From Glandiceps talaboti (lineage: Eukaryota > Hemichordata > Enteropneusta > Spengelidae): 64,000 nucleotides of DNA. The notes beneath the pieces were generated by a model that worked only from the letters and a program-made list of their open reading frames with translations, did no database searches and had not been told where the DNA came from. Below, one piece after another: positions 36,746 through 49,350 of this stretch. How positions within the stretch are numbered: the stretch's first letter is position 1; the number at the start of each line of letters is the position of its first letter. Where the stretch lies: NCBI RefSeq assembly GCF_964340395.1, contig NC_135565.1, forward strand, positions 2,876,642 through 2,940,641, written 5' to 3'. The position numbers and the translations under genes are program-made.

Positions 36746-39548
36746 GACCCGTCCGGGCAGATTGAGAAAAAAGAGGGATCTTTAAACTCTAGTACAAGTG
36801 ACATGACAAAATAGTGAGCGAAAGATATATGTTTTGACCCAATAGGTCAACATACCCCTTTCTAATTTAAGTGGATAGTTTCACTGCCAGCACCTGTAGT
36901 TACATGTACATAGTTATAATTTGCTATGCTGTAATGTGTTTAACGATTTATTGGAAAAGTGGACTGTTATTTGTGACATTTCTTTTAAAATAACTTTACT
37001 TTTGGTTGTTTTTATTAATAAAGCCTTTGTCTTTTAATAAGTAAAAAATGGTACAGCAAATATATTGTAGTGAATGAATCATTTTTTCACAAATATGGAG
37101 AGAGGAATTTATGTTCCTTACTTTGGATTTAAATGAGAACGTTGGTGTGAATTCATGAATACTAATAAATGACGAAAGGCTTTAACAGCATGAACTCTTT
37201 TTTACTTAACTTTATAGTAAATAGTCAGAAGTAGCAACACAATTGATAACACTATGGAATTCACAAAATACACCATGTATGATTATTAACAGTTATATCT
37301 GCACTCCTCAATATTTCCTGATAACTAATAACACTCCGATGAAAATAGAAACAACAAATAATCAATCCATAGCTGTGTGATATAAAACAAAAATGATAAT
37401 ATAAAACTGTGTGTAGTCGAAGAACGATTGTACCTATGATCAAAGTTAAGATAACATTACGTGTACGTTGAAGACGAGTGTATCAGTGTAGTTTATATAA
37501 CACATGACTCACATAAGAGAGACAGATGGACAGACTGTATTACCGCCCAACCAAAAGTTTTTTTTATTATCAACTAAAGATACTTCAGTTATTAAAACAC
37601 ATCTATCACAGCCGTATTTCCGTATTTATGACATATTTTGCTGAGCTGCCTAAAAACCATTGCTTTGCTTTGCTTTGCTTTGGGAAAAAATATCAAATTA
37701 TTGAATTTCTCTCGACGGACTACATTTTATTAGCACATTTGATGCGCAGATCTGATGCGAAGTGAACTAAATTATTAAAGCCATCGGCAGAATCGCCCAA
37801 AGCATAGACAAGGTAGTCGATGATTACGTGCGACTAAGTTGTTTGTTTGTGAGAGGTTGTGTACCCTTGAAGCTGGCGCATGGTGAGAGGGCGGTATACT
37901 ATCGCATTACTCGCCCAGGAGATATGACTTATGCCCAGAACACTGATGAAACTCAAGCGGCAAGTGATAAAATCATCGGATTAAAACTTTATACTCTTTG
38001 CGTTAATAGTGATTACGACGGAGTGTAAACCAAAGCCGTGTAACATGATCTAAACTTTGAAGAAAATGTGAAGAAGAAACAGAACAGAAAATATAGTTTA
38101 ACTAACCCATAATAATATATTTTTTAAACGTTGCAACTTTGAAAACATACGAAAAATAAATAGTTGGTAGTCTGTGTAAGACAATCGTAGCCTAAGAGCG
38201 TATAGTGAATCGTGATATTATTCCACTCGTAATGAGTAACACATTTTATTCTACGAGCAGTTTAAATTCTCCAAAAATACACACATATAAAACATATTTG
38301 AAGTCGTTAAATGTCAAACTGCAGATATTTCTGTCTGTATGAAAAATACTTACCTGGTGAGAAGATCAAAGTTTAGGCGCTTTTGTGCTTGATTATCCAA
38401 CTTTTGAATATTAGCTATTTGGTAGTACGACTACGTAAACATTTCTCAAGTTTCCTTTGCCATTTATACATAAAGTGTTCTCTATGGCAAACACAAATTT
38501 CAGCTACGTCAAGTGGCTGGTCGTAAGGAAAGCCCCATTTTCGACAAACATCAGTGTAAAACAATACAACACCATATTAAAAACAGCCGTACTTATTTAG
38601 AAAAAAACACCACCAGACTCGACATATAGTCTTCTACAGGGCATTTAAAGTTTCACAACGAGGCTTGGAAACGGAAAATATAGTGCTTGCGAATTTCTTG
38701 AAGGTAGCCGCACATCATCACGTGAACAGATATACGGATTTCTGAGAAATGTACTCTGTATTTAAAGTAAACTAAACACAAACTGAAAAGAATTGTACTT
38801 GTGAGTTAATACACAGGATTTAATATGTTGTAAAGGTTGGAACTAGCATTGGTATATGTCAATATCCAACCAATGTAACAATCAAATACTATACAGTTAT
38901 AGTAGTTTCAAATTGAATATTTCTAAATATACTAATAGGAATATTGGTTGCTTGGTAAGTTAATGTCTTACTCGCACTTCTTAAAGCAAATATGCAGTCC
39001 ATGAGTTTTTTACTGTGACAACAAAAATACAAGTCTATCTAAAATTGAAAACTGCAATATTTGTGTAGGTCTACTCATGCAGTGTGTTTAGAAGAAGAAT
39101 TTGGTGGAAACCAAACCTTGCTTGACACTATAAAAAATAATAACTCTTTTGAGTACATCATTTCCCTAAAGGGTTGCGTCAATACCACAGATAAATAGTT
39201 TCAAATCAAACAGAGACAGTTCAATGATACATTTTAAATTTCTATCTGCTGCAGTCCAATTTATTTGTTTGGAATACAATAAGGTTTGTGGTCGTATTGT
39301 TGGAGCTGTCATTATTTTGTAATCCAGACTCAATTACCAATTACATCCAGACTGTATTTCTCTACCTCAGTCATAATTTCTAGTTTCATTATAATTACTC
39401 GATATCATGTTCAAAATAAATGTCAATCAAATATTATAATTAATGTTACCGGCATTTCCGCTACCTATTACTTAAGGCTGTTCACAGGTTAATCAACCAA
39501 ACAATGTGTACAAAAATAGATACACGTGTACGTCTCAAAGAATATAAT

Positions 39549-39583
39549 GTATATATAATATATATATTTGTGTGTGTGTGTGT

Positions 39584-39624
<41 letters not shown>
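39549..39624 (+). repeat. (TA)n/(TG)n microsatellite
   Basis: A short TA region, then TG at about 39569-39624 with one TAAG interruption. Confidence 0.94.
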
Positions 39625-39625
<1 letters not shown>

Positions 39626-39696
39626 ATATATACATCTTATACAGAAAATAACAGTTTAGGGACGGCAGTGAAAAACTAGGTGGGGGCGGGTAACCG

Positions 39697-41615
39697 TTGT
39701 CAGCACTTAAAATTGAAGGTGAGACCGAATTTCTCTTCAGTCGAGGATTTCATTCGGTATCTTGAAAGTTTGGAAAGCACACGAGACGAATTCAAACACG
39801 TGTGGTCGCATTGATTGCTGTGTTCTGTCCCCTGTCACAGAATATTTGTCAATTTCAAGACAGAGATGTACTTTTACAATCGAGGGTTTCCTTCAGACAT
39901 TACAGCAATCTAACCCTTCAGCAAGTAAGCCGCAATCTACAAGCCTCATACCTTAATTCCAAGGAATTTGTGTCAAAAGCTAGTAGTAGCTCAGATCATG
40001 GATGTATTAGGGGACTCTAATACATCATGCTTTGTGGAACTCCATCTTACCAGACAAAAATGGAACTATTCTGTATCTGTGCACTTACTAACGACCACAG
40101 TGGATCAGCTATGGCTATTTCCTGTGTTCGTAAGGTTTCTGGTGATAAAAATCAGTTGAGGTTTAAGGAGGAGGGATCTATTGTCCCCCTGGGAAATTAA
40201 GAAGCCAATGGAATGAACCGACTTTACATCATTGCCTACCATCTCACTAGGTCCATTCTATCTATCAGGCAGTGTACTGTGGTTGAGTTCTCTATGGTGT
40301 GCATACTTTTGTCCTCTTTCCTTTATTTTTGTTAATGAATATTAATTCGAAAAGTCGGACTGTATTTTTTGATCGGGACTGTTTTAACCGTTAGTTATGC
40401 ACGACATGTTCAGATGTGTTGTATATTGTAAATGTCTGAAAAGTGCATGTTGACATACATGATCATACATACCAACAGTCCCGATCTTTCGTGTAGACAA
40501 CGTTTGATGGTACTAATTTGGTAGCCATCAGTTTGGATTGACTGTAAAAACGTTTGTAATTGATTCTGCTCAAACTGTGAGTAAACATTACTTTGAATCG
40601 AGAATTTCTATCATCCTTCGATCACGCGTAGGTACATGGATGTGTCAAATATGGCTGTCTACTAAGCTTTTTTGTAAGACACTATATAGTTAGCAGCGCA
40701 AAGCGCATGCGCATGCTTACATTCTTCAAAGTAAAGACGGGCTCTCTCCTACGCTACATTAAGCAACTGTTCTTGATGGCAGACTATATCCTACCACCAC
40801 TCCCTCAATTTTACAAGGAAATTCTACAATTTCCGTTGTTTTAAAAAGAGCTGAAAAGGTGACGAAAAAATGAGCACATATCTATGAGTACTTGGTTCTT
40901 AGTGACGCACATATTTGACGGTATTTCATTGTGCATCTAACACAGGATGTCAAACAACTTTAGACGAAGTAAACAGACAGTATTAAGTCAATTGCCATAA
41001 TTGTTTTACAATGGAGAGAGGATTTCTGTTGTATCACACATTTGTTATCTTGGTTTAACGCTTACTTTTATGGACTCTGGAATATGGCACAGAAAACAAT
41101 AGCCGAACAAGCAAGTAAAGCAATATTTACTCTAAAAAGGTCATTGTATGTATGTACAAATCACTAGATGTATCACTTTCCATGAGCATTTTCGATTGTA
41201 AAATATTGCCAAGGTTGTAAAATATTGTAAAATATTGAAAAGGTCCATCGTAAATTCTGTAAATATGTACTAGGGCTACCAAGTACTACGTCAAATCCAG
41301 TTATTTATGGCGAAGTTGGCACAACTCCCCTTTTTTGTTCAAGATCCACTCGTATTATAACTTATTGGTTAAAAGTTTTGAAAATGGACAAAAGTCGTTT
41401 TGTTTACGAATGTTACACTACCATGAGCACTACCATAAATGCTGGGCTATTCACTTAAAATGCTTCTTTTCTCATGGATTCGGTTGTGTTTGGTTAAATC
41501 AAGGGGTTGAAGACGAAGCTGGATTTACTGATGACTTAAAGCAGAGAACGTATGACATGTATATCTAGATGTGGAATTCTAACATAATAAAATATTCTAA
41601 ACTCGATAGATATAA
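39697..41615. other. Unique stretch, no gene recognised
   Basis: Three overlapping frames at 39762-40159 lie in different registers and resemble no family. A GCGCATGCGC palindrome lies at 40703-40712. Confidence 0.4.
40703..40712 (+). promoter_or_regulatory. NRF1-like GCGCATGCGC palindrome
   Basis: GCGCATGCGC matches the core of the NRF1 binding site (YGCGCATGCGCR). CpG-rich words are rare in this AT-rich DNA. No gene was recognised next to it, so a promoter role is only a guess. Confidence 0.25.
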
Positions 41616-41616
41616 A

Positions 41617-44274
41617 TATGGTATTAGATAGTGCTAATCTATCGTAGAATCTACAGAATGGTGCTATTGATTAATATGTCCATGATATTATATAGTGCTA
41701 ATCTATCGTAGAATCTATAGAATGGTGCTATTGCTTAATATGTCCATGATATTAGATAGTGCTAATCTATCGTAGAATCGACATAATGGTGCTATTGCTT
41801 TATATGTCCATGATATTAGATAGTGCTAATCTATCGTAGAATCTATAGAATGGTGCTATTGCTTAATATGTCCATGATATTAGATAGTGCTAATCTATCG
41901 TAGAATCTATAGAATGGTGCTATTGATTAATATGTCCATGATATTATATATAGCTAATCTATCGTAGAATCTATAGAATGGTGCTATTGCTTAATATGTC
42001 CATGATATTAGATAGTGCTAATCTATCGTAGAATCTATAGAATGGTGCTATTGCTTAATATGTCCATGATATTAGATAGTGCTAATCTATCGTAGAATCT
42101 ATAGAATGGTGCTATTGCTTAATATGTCCATGATATTAGATAGTGCTAATCTATCGTAGAATCTATAGAATGGTGCTATTGCTTAATATGTCCATGACAT
42201 TAGATAGTGCTAATCTATCGTAGAATCTATAGAATGGTGCTATTGCTTAATATGTCCATGATATTAGATAGTGCTAATCTATCGTAGAATCTATAGAATG
42301 GTGCTATTGCTTAATATGTCCATGATATTAGATAGTGCTAATCTATCGTAGAATCTATAGAATGGTGCTATTGCTTTATATGTCCATGATATTAGATAGT
42401 GCTAATCTATCGTAGAATCTATAGAATGGTGCTATTGCTTAATATGTCCATGATATTAGATAGTGCTAATCTATCGTAGAATCTACAGAATGTTGCTATT
42501 GCTTAATATGTCCATGATATTAGATAGTGCTAATCTATCGTAGAATCTACAAGATGGTGCTATTGCTTAATATGTCCATGATATTAGATAGTGCTAATCT
42601 ATCGTAGAATCTATAGAATGGTGCTATTGCTTTATATGTCCATGATATTAGATAGTGCTAATCTATCGTAGAATCTACAAGATGGTGCTATTGCTTAATA
42701 TGTCCATGATATTAGATAGTGCTAATCTATCGTAGAATCTATAGAATGGTGCTATTGCTTAATATGTCCATGATATTAGATAGTGCTAATCCATCGTAGA
42801 ATCTACAGAATGTTGCTATTGCTTAATATGTCCATGATATTAGATAGTGCTAATCTATCGTAGAATCTATAGAATGGTGCTATTGCTTTATATATCCATG
42901 ATATTAGATAGTGCTAATTTATCGTAGAATCTATAGAATGGTGCTATTGCTTTATATGTCCATGATATTAGATAGTGCTAATCTATCGTAGAATCTACAG
43001 AATGTTGCTATTGCTTAATATGTCCATGATATTAGATAGTGCTAATCCATCGTAGAATCTACAGAATGTTGCTATTGCTTTATATGTCCATGATATTAGA
43101 TAGTGCTAATTTATCGTAGAATCTATAGAATGGTGCTATTGCTTAATATGTCCATGATATTAGATAGTGCTAATCTATCGTAGAATCTATAGAATGGTGC
43201 TATTGCTTTATATGTCCATGATATTAGATAGTGCTAATCTATCGTAGAATCTATAGAATGGTGCTATTGCTTTATATGTCCATGATATTAGATAGTGCTA
43301 ATCTATCGTAGAATCTACAAGATGGTGCTATTGCTTAATATGTCCATATTAGATAGTGCTAATCTATCGTAGAATCTACATAATGGTGCTATTGCTTAAT
43401 ATGTCCATGATATTAGATAGTGCTAATCTATCGTAGAATCTATAGAATGGTGCTATTGCTTAATATGTCCATGATATTAGATAGTGCTAATCTATCGTAG
43501 AATCTACAGAATGGTGCTATTGCTTAATATGTCCATGATATTAGATAGTGCTAATCTATCGTAGAATCTGCAGAATGTTGCTATTGCTTTATATGTCCAT
43601 GATATTAGATAGTGCTAATCTATCGTAGAATCTACAAGATGGTGCTATTGCTTAATATGTCCATGATATTAGATAGTGCTAATCTATCGTAGAATCTATA
43701 GAATGGTGCTATTGCTTAATATGTCCATGATATTAGATAGTGCTAATCTATCGTAGAATCTACAGAATGTTGCTATTGCTTAATATGTCCATGATATTAG
43801 ATAGTGCTAATCTATCGTAGAATCTATAGAATGGTGCTATTGCTTAATATGGCCATGATATTAAATAGTGCTAATCTATCGTAGAATCTACAGAATGTTG
43901 CTATTGCTTTATATATCCATGATATTAGATAGTGCTAATCTATCGTAGAATCTATAGAATGGTGTTATTACTTAATATGTCCATGATATTAGATAGTGCT
44001 AATCTATCGTAGAATCTATAGAATGGTGCTATTGCTTTATATGTCCATGATATTAGATAGTGCTAATCTATCGTAGAATCTATAGAATGTTGCTATTGCT
44101 TAATATGTCCATGATATTAGATAGTGCTAATCTATCGTAGAATCTATAGAATGGTGCTATTGCTTTATATGTCCATGATATTAGATAGTGCTAATCTATC
44201 ATAGAATCTATAGAATGGTGCTATTGCTTAATATGTCCATGATATTAGATAGTGCTAATCTATCGTAGAATCTA
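41617..44274 (+). repeat. 64-bp minisatellite, about 41 copies
   Basis: The unit is ATGTCCATGATATTAGATAG, TGCTAATCTATCGTAGAATC, TATAGAATGGTGCTATTGCT, TAAT, with a 64-bp period checked at 42061 and 42125. Variants: TTTAT for TTAAT, CTACAGAATGTT, and CTACAAGATGG. Each unit holds the dyad GATAG-TGCTAAT-CTATC. The array is highly uniform with few length changes; one copy near 43348 lacks four bases. No frame stays open. Confidence 0.97.
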
Positions 44275-44275
44275 T

Positions 44276-47200
44276 ATGGAAATCTACAGCCTCCACTTTT
44301 ATTGCTCAGATGTGTCCATCGTGAGAATTTGAACGAAAACTCGTCACGTATTCCTCTCAATATCTTTACTGCAACTAAAAGCACTATTATCAAAGCCTGT
44401 AGAGTGGCAGGCGGATCGTTATGACACTGTTAATTTAAAACCTTGCCGACATTTTGAAGGCAATACACTACCCGGTGATCACATCACAATCAATCTAGCA
44501 TGCCGAAAACACGTGGAAATATTTGAAGTAGTCCCGCTGGGAAAAAAAGAAAATGGCATTTTCATGCCATTGTGGTCATTTATAATGTTTTGTGTTACGT
44601 TATTTTACTTGTTGAATAATACTTTTATTGAAATATCAAACGTCAAAATTACCATTATGGCTTCCACACGTGCTTAATAGATAGAAAGGTCGTATGCTCA
44701 ATGGACACAATTTGAATAAAGCCGTTGGCAATTTTTTTTCATTAAATATACGACGACATATCGTACAATAGCCAATGACATATAGATAAATGGCACGTAG
44801 ACATATGTCAATGTAATATATAGCTTTGATCATGTTTGTTGGCCATGTCTTGCATAAGCAATATTACGTATCTCTTACCGAACAAAACCGTAATAACGAC
44901 AATAGAAGTTCTTTGTCAAAACCTGGTAGAGTAAAAAATGTTCTGTTGCAATATCTTCGTACATCGTAGCGTGTTATTAGGTGATTATGATACACTCTAC
45001 CATGCTGTTATCAGTGACATCAAACGACGTTGAACTACTTACTGTATATGACGTTCACATCAGTAAACTTCACATACCATGGTTTGCGAATATTGTTTGC
45101 CATTTAACATTCATTTTTGTATTTGATGTAATTGTAGAACAATGCCATGCGTTAACGAAGTCCGAAAATGCCGTAAGGTGTTGTGCTGCGCAGGAGTAAA
45201 CTGTAGGTTGACATTGTTTTGCGTTGTAATAAGGAACACGTCACGCCCTCAACCATCAAGTAATACGCCCTGAACTGATAAAAGTGGTTTGTGTTTTCCG
45301 GTGTAAAGGCAACTCATTTACAAAGTATTTTATTAGTATGTGTGGGTGTAATCTACACTCCAAACTTACATGACGTCATTCAAGGTGTACATGACACTAA
45401 TTTCATTGTATGTCGTGTAACACCAAGCACTCCTTGATCTTAAGATGTCGACACAATGACAGAAATGTTAACAAATGTGACCATCACTTACGCTATCTAA
45501 TTTAAATATGAGGGAAAATCAATTCTGTACACCGTTTAAACTATACTTATAGCTAGATGAGAGCCTTTCCTCACATTCTTGTTAAAAATACTCTTAACCA
45601 AGGGTAGAATAGTAAACCGACTGATTGCAAAGACTCAGTGAAACTGAACACTGCACTGTACTTTCTCCATACAGTTTATCAAAGGAACAGTGTCTGTTAA
45701 TATGTATATATGTACGCAGGGTAATATCGCACCGTATTGATTAGTTAAAGGTCTAGCGAAGAAATACCGTCTCTTAAGTAACCAACCTAGATTACAGAGT
45801 GCAACTTTACGATGATTCCAAAGTTAACAGTTTGATGATACTTTCACATGTATACTAATTGGAGAATGCAAGGGGCGTTGTAATGCATAAGCCGAATAAG
45901 AATAGTTGATTAATTAATTGGTATCCAATGGCCATAGAGTTTGGCGATGACATTTAATATATGCATATTATATAATTGATGCAGCCAGACTTATTGTTTT
46001 GCCTTAAGATCCCTTGTACCGATTACTGTTGTCAACTAACATAACGATTATCTTGATGTGGATTTGTCTCGACAGTCTGTGTAGTTGTCAAGATAAAGAT
46101 ATATATGGTATTCGTGATGTCATTACTAGAGGTTTTCTTTTCACATAAGTCCTAACTTGAAAGTTCCCAAAATGACAGAACACGTGCCAGGTGTATTGCG
46201 GCTTCTTTACGAGATTTCAAGTTATAAGGTACTCTTTTATAACCCAGTGTCATATATAAGTTGATAGCAGTAATCAATACATTGTCAAATGTATTAAAGG
46301 CACAGCACTGGACTTTTTTCTATACGTTGATAGCAGTAATCAATAAAAACGTATTAAGTGCAGAACAAAGTTTGGATGGACTTTTCCTTTAGAAAACAAT
46401 CCACACATCTACCAAACAAAACTATTTCGGTGAATCTGTATGTTAACTGGATTGGACTATAAAGTGGTTTATGTTCTTAAAACAGCTCAACATGATATCA
46501 TTTGTTCTGGGACTAAGACAATATGGACACTACTGAATGCATTCAATTTATTAGTTTTCCGACCATTGTCACCACTATGGCAATAAGTGATGTTGGGTTC
46601 TTTTTGGCTGAATGGTTTTATATAGCTGTGTTTATGAACGCATTACATAGGTAAAGAGTAGTGTGCTATGGTAACGCATGAACTCTTCATCGAGTTTCAC
46701 TTGGGTACTGCCAAGTCGACCGTTTTGTTTTAATGATCAAATGCATTACAAGAAGTATGTACATTGAATTAGTAATGTTACTAAACGTGTGTTTATACAC
46801 CTCAACGATAGCTAGAAATAACAGTGTTAAGACTATAGTCACTTTCAGCTTGTTTTGATTAAGAAAAGATTAACCCACGCCAAGAACACTACACAGAACT
46901 GTTACTTTGTTTCACATTCAATTTACTCAGTTAGTCAACGGATTTCAATAAATGAATAACAGTATTTTTGCAGTTGAAAAAAGTGGATAAATTTTGAATT
47001 ATATTCCGTTAAATTATAATTACTACCACGTAGAAATCGAACATAAACTAGCACTGCGTATTTATACAAATTCAGCAGTTGTATGTTAAACACCCAACCA
47101 GCTTCACTGCGCATATCTCACCACGATTGGTCCTGGTGCAGTAGGACTAAAATCAAAAACTATTTATATATTCGACAAAATAAAAATGTTCATCGGGCAG

Positions 47201-47745
47201 TCTAGCCCATCATATTGGGTACGTAGGTATTTTTAATTTTTTTTTTACAATAATTGGACAAGGATGTCAAAATTGGCCATGATGGTAAAATAGATGTACA
47301 AGTTGAGTTTACACGAGCATTACGATTTTATCCCTTTGCAATTTATCTGCATGGCAAGGATTTCTCTCTTGCATGCTTCATCAGAGCCAAGTAACACTGT
47401 GTGTGTGGAATTGTCAACTGTATAATGTGTTGTTCAGAAGATGTAAATAAATCCACTTGAAACAAAGTGTGTATACTATTCCAGCAGCCATTTTACTGAG
47501 TCAGACATATGAAGCATGCGTGCGGATATATTGCTTATCACACCAAAAAATGAAATGCCAAAAATATGGGTAGGTGTTTTTACCAGGCCCGTAGAACAGC
47601 TTTTTATTTTCCCTGGCCTTAGATGTACCAGTAATAACTACTAATTTGCATAAGTGTACAATTGTTGAAAATGTGGTCTTCTGACATATTCAAAGTGGCC
47701 GCTGCTGATAGTGTAACGTTTTGCTAGCAAGATATGTTCGTACTT
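44276..47745. other. Unique AT-rich stretch, no gene recognised
   Basis: Frames of 60-72 codons only, without motifs. A two-copy repeat, GTTGATAGCAGTAATCAATA, occurs at about 46261 and 46327. Confidence 0.4.
46261..46346 (+). repeat. Two-copy 20-bp direct repeat
   Basis: GTTGATAGCAGTAATCAATA occurs at about 46261 and again at about 46327, each followed by text ending in CGTATTAA or TGTATTAA and a CACAG/CAGAA word. This is a small local duplication. Confidence 0.6.
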
Positions 47746-47749
47746 AATT

Positions 47750-47896
47750 AGGTACGTACGTACGTATGTATGTATGTATGTATGTATGTATGTATGTCTG
47801 TATGTATGTATGTATGTATGTACGCATGTATGTATGTATGTATGTATGTATGTATGTATGCATGTATGCATGTATGTATGTATGTATGTATGTATG
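47750..47896 (+). repeat. (TACG)/(TATG)n microsatellite
   Basis: Starts with TACG copies and continues as TATG with GCAT, TCTG and TACG variants. Confidence 0.95.
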
Positions 47897-48211
47897 GAAG
47901 TCTCGGAAGTGTACATCATAAAGTAACAAGTGGTTTGATCAAAGCTGGTTTAAATAGAAGGAATTCCAAATCCATCACCAAATATTGTAGTGTAAGCTCA
48001 ATAATAGGTTCTTACAAAATTTGGAGATTGAGATGTAGGTACTATAACAACCAGATATCACGTGAACGTTTGTCATAAGTGACCAAGAGAAACTCGTTCA
48101 CTAGTCAGTATGATTTCCTGCAAGGTAGTGTGTGTGTATTCTGTAAAGGAATTATGTAAATACTTTACCTGTACATGCTATTTTCATGTAAGTTGGAAAT
48201 AAAAGAATTTG
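47897..48211. other. Short unique spacer between two TATG tracts
   Basis: Nothing recognised. The plus-strand frame that enters from the microsatellite ends at 48078 without a motif. Confidence 0.4.
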
Positions 48212-48242
<31 letters not shown>

Positions 48243-48295
48243 TGTATGTATGTATGTATACATGTATGTGTGTGTACGTATGTACGTTATGTATG

Positions 48296-48325
<30 letters not shown>
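48212..48325 (+). repeat. (TATG)n microsatellite
   Basis: Tetranucleotide tract with TACA and TGTG interruptions. It is followed at once by the 15-bp palindrome AGTTAACGGTTAACT at 48326-48340. Confidence 0.95.
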
Positions 48326-48326
<1 letters not shown>

Positions 48327-48340
48327 GTTAACGGTTAACT

Positions 48341-49350
48341 ATCCGACTATCCGACTATGCTTTCACGCAACATTTGCCAGTGTCAAAAAGATCTGTTGTA
48401 TTATACACTTAAGTAGTTCTGAGATCAGAGCCACATGACACAGGTAATCTTGTTTTGCAGTTTAATAGTCCAGTTTTCAGCTACACAATGAATTTGTACC
48501 TAATGCCATCCTGGGTGTTTTTACCAGATAGCGTTGGAGAAATAACATTTAGTCGGCAATGGTTACTACATATAACTTGATATATATTTCCTGAAAGGCG
48601 ACATAGTATTATCCGCTTTAATCGTATAACACATTAAAAACACTCCATTCATCCACGTGTTGTACACAGTACAATCAATGTTTATGGAGCCATTTTCCAC
48701 GAGTCTTCCACAGATTAACATTGGCCTTGACATTTAGATATTTCCTATCACCTACAAAGAAAAATATCAATATTCGATCATAGATTATCAACTTTGATTG
48801 TTGGTGACTAGAAGATATGATGTTAGATAGTGGTCAATTAAAAATGTAAAATCCAGTAGGTTGATATATTACCAAAGATTGAAGGAAATGAAACGAGGTA
48901 ATCTTAAAGTGTCATCACTCCGCTTACGTAGTATAGACGTAGGTTAGTCCAACTACATTTTCAGAATCACTGCTTATTATTAGTCAAATCATTTGGCTGG
49001 AAAAGGCAATGAGCCGATAACGTCTAACCATATAAGGGAACGGATGTAACTGTAATCTCTATAACCCATGGCATAAAAAGGATTGTCTAGTGTAAGGTGT
49101 GTGGTAAAAATTAAAGACATTCACCATAAGAATAATTATCCTGAAGTCAATACTCGTAATACCTATCTAAATTATGTTGAATCGGCCAAATAAAGTATAC
49201 TGTAATAATTACATGTTATACTTTTATTTTGCTGTGTTGAAACTATGGTTTATCCCAAGCTATAACATGTTTAAACATGTTTAGTTGATTACTTCAAAGT
49301 GTACAAAACATGATGGTTGCATATACTCTATTGATGTATAGATAATATGA
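48341..49350. other. Unique stretch, no gene recognised
   Basis: AT-rich text with no frame or RNA of note. Confidence 0.4.

Larger units (their letters stand above)
36236..39696. mobile_element. Interval bounded by 21-bp inverted repeats (possible element)
   Basis: CGGTTACCCGACCCCGCCTA plus G at 36236-36256 is matched by the reverse complement of 39676-39696 (CGGTTACCCGCCCCCACCTA plus G): 19 of 21 positions agree. A related motif, TACCTACCCCCACCTATTTT, occurs at about 36456-36475. No transposase, no clear target duplication and no long frame were seen between the ends, so the pair could equally be ends of two separate copies of one family. The interval is otherwise AT-rich and holds small GACA/GGAC, CTTTG and TG tracts. 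Confidence 0.3.

Noticed and set aside
39762-40159. Three overlapping plus-strand frames as a decayed gene
   Set aside because: They lie in different registers with no motif joining them into one recognisable protein.
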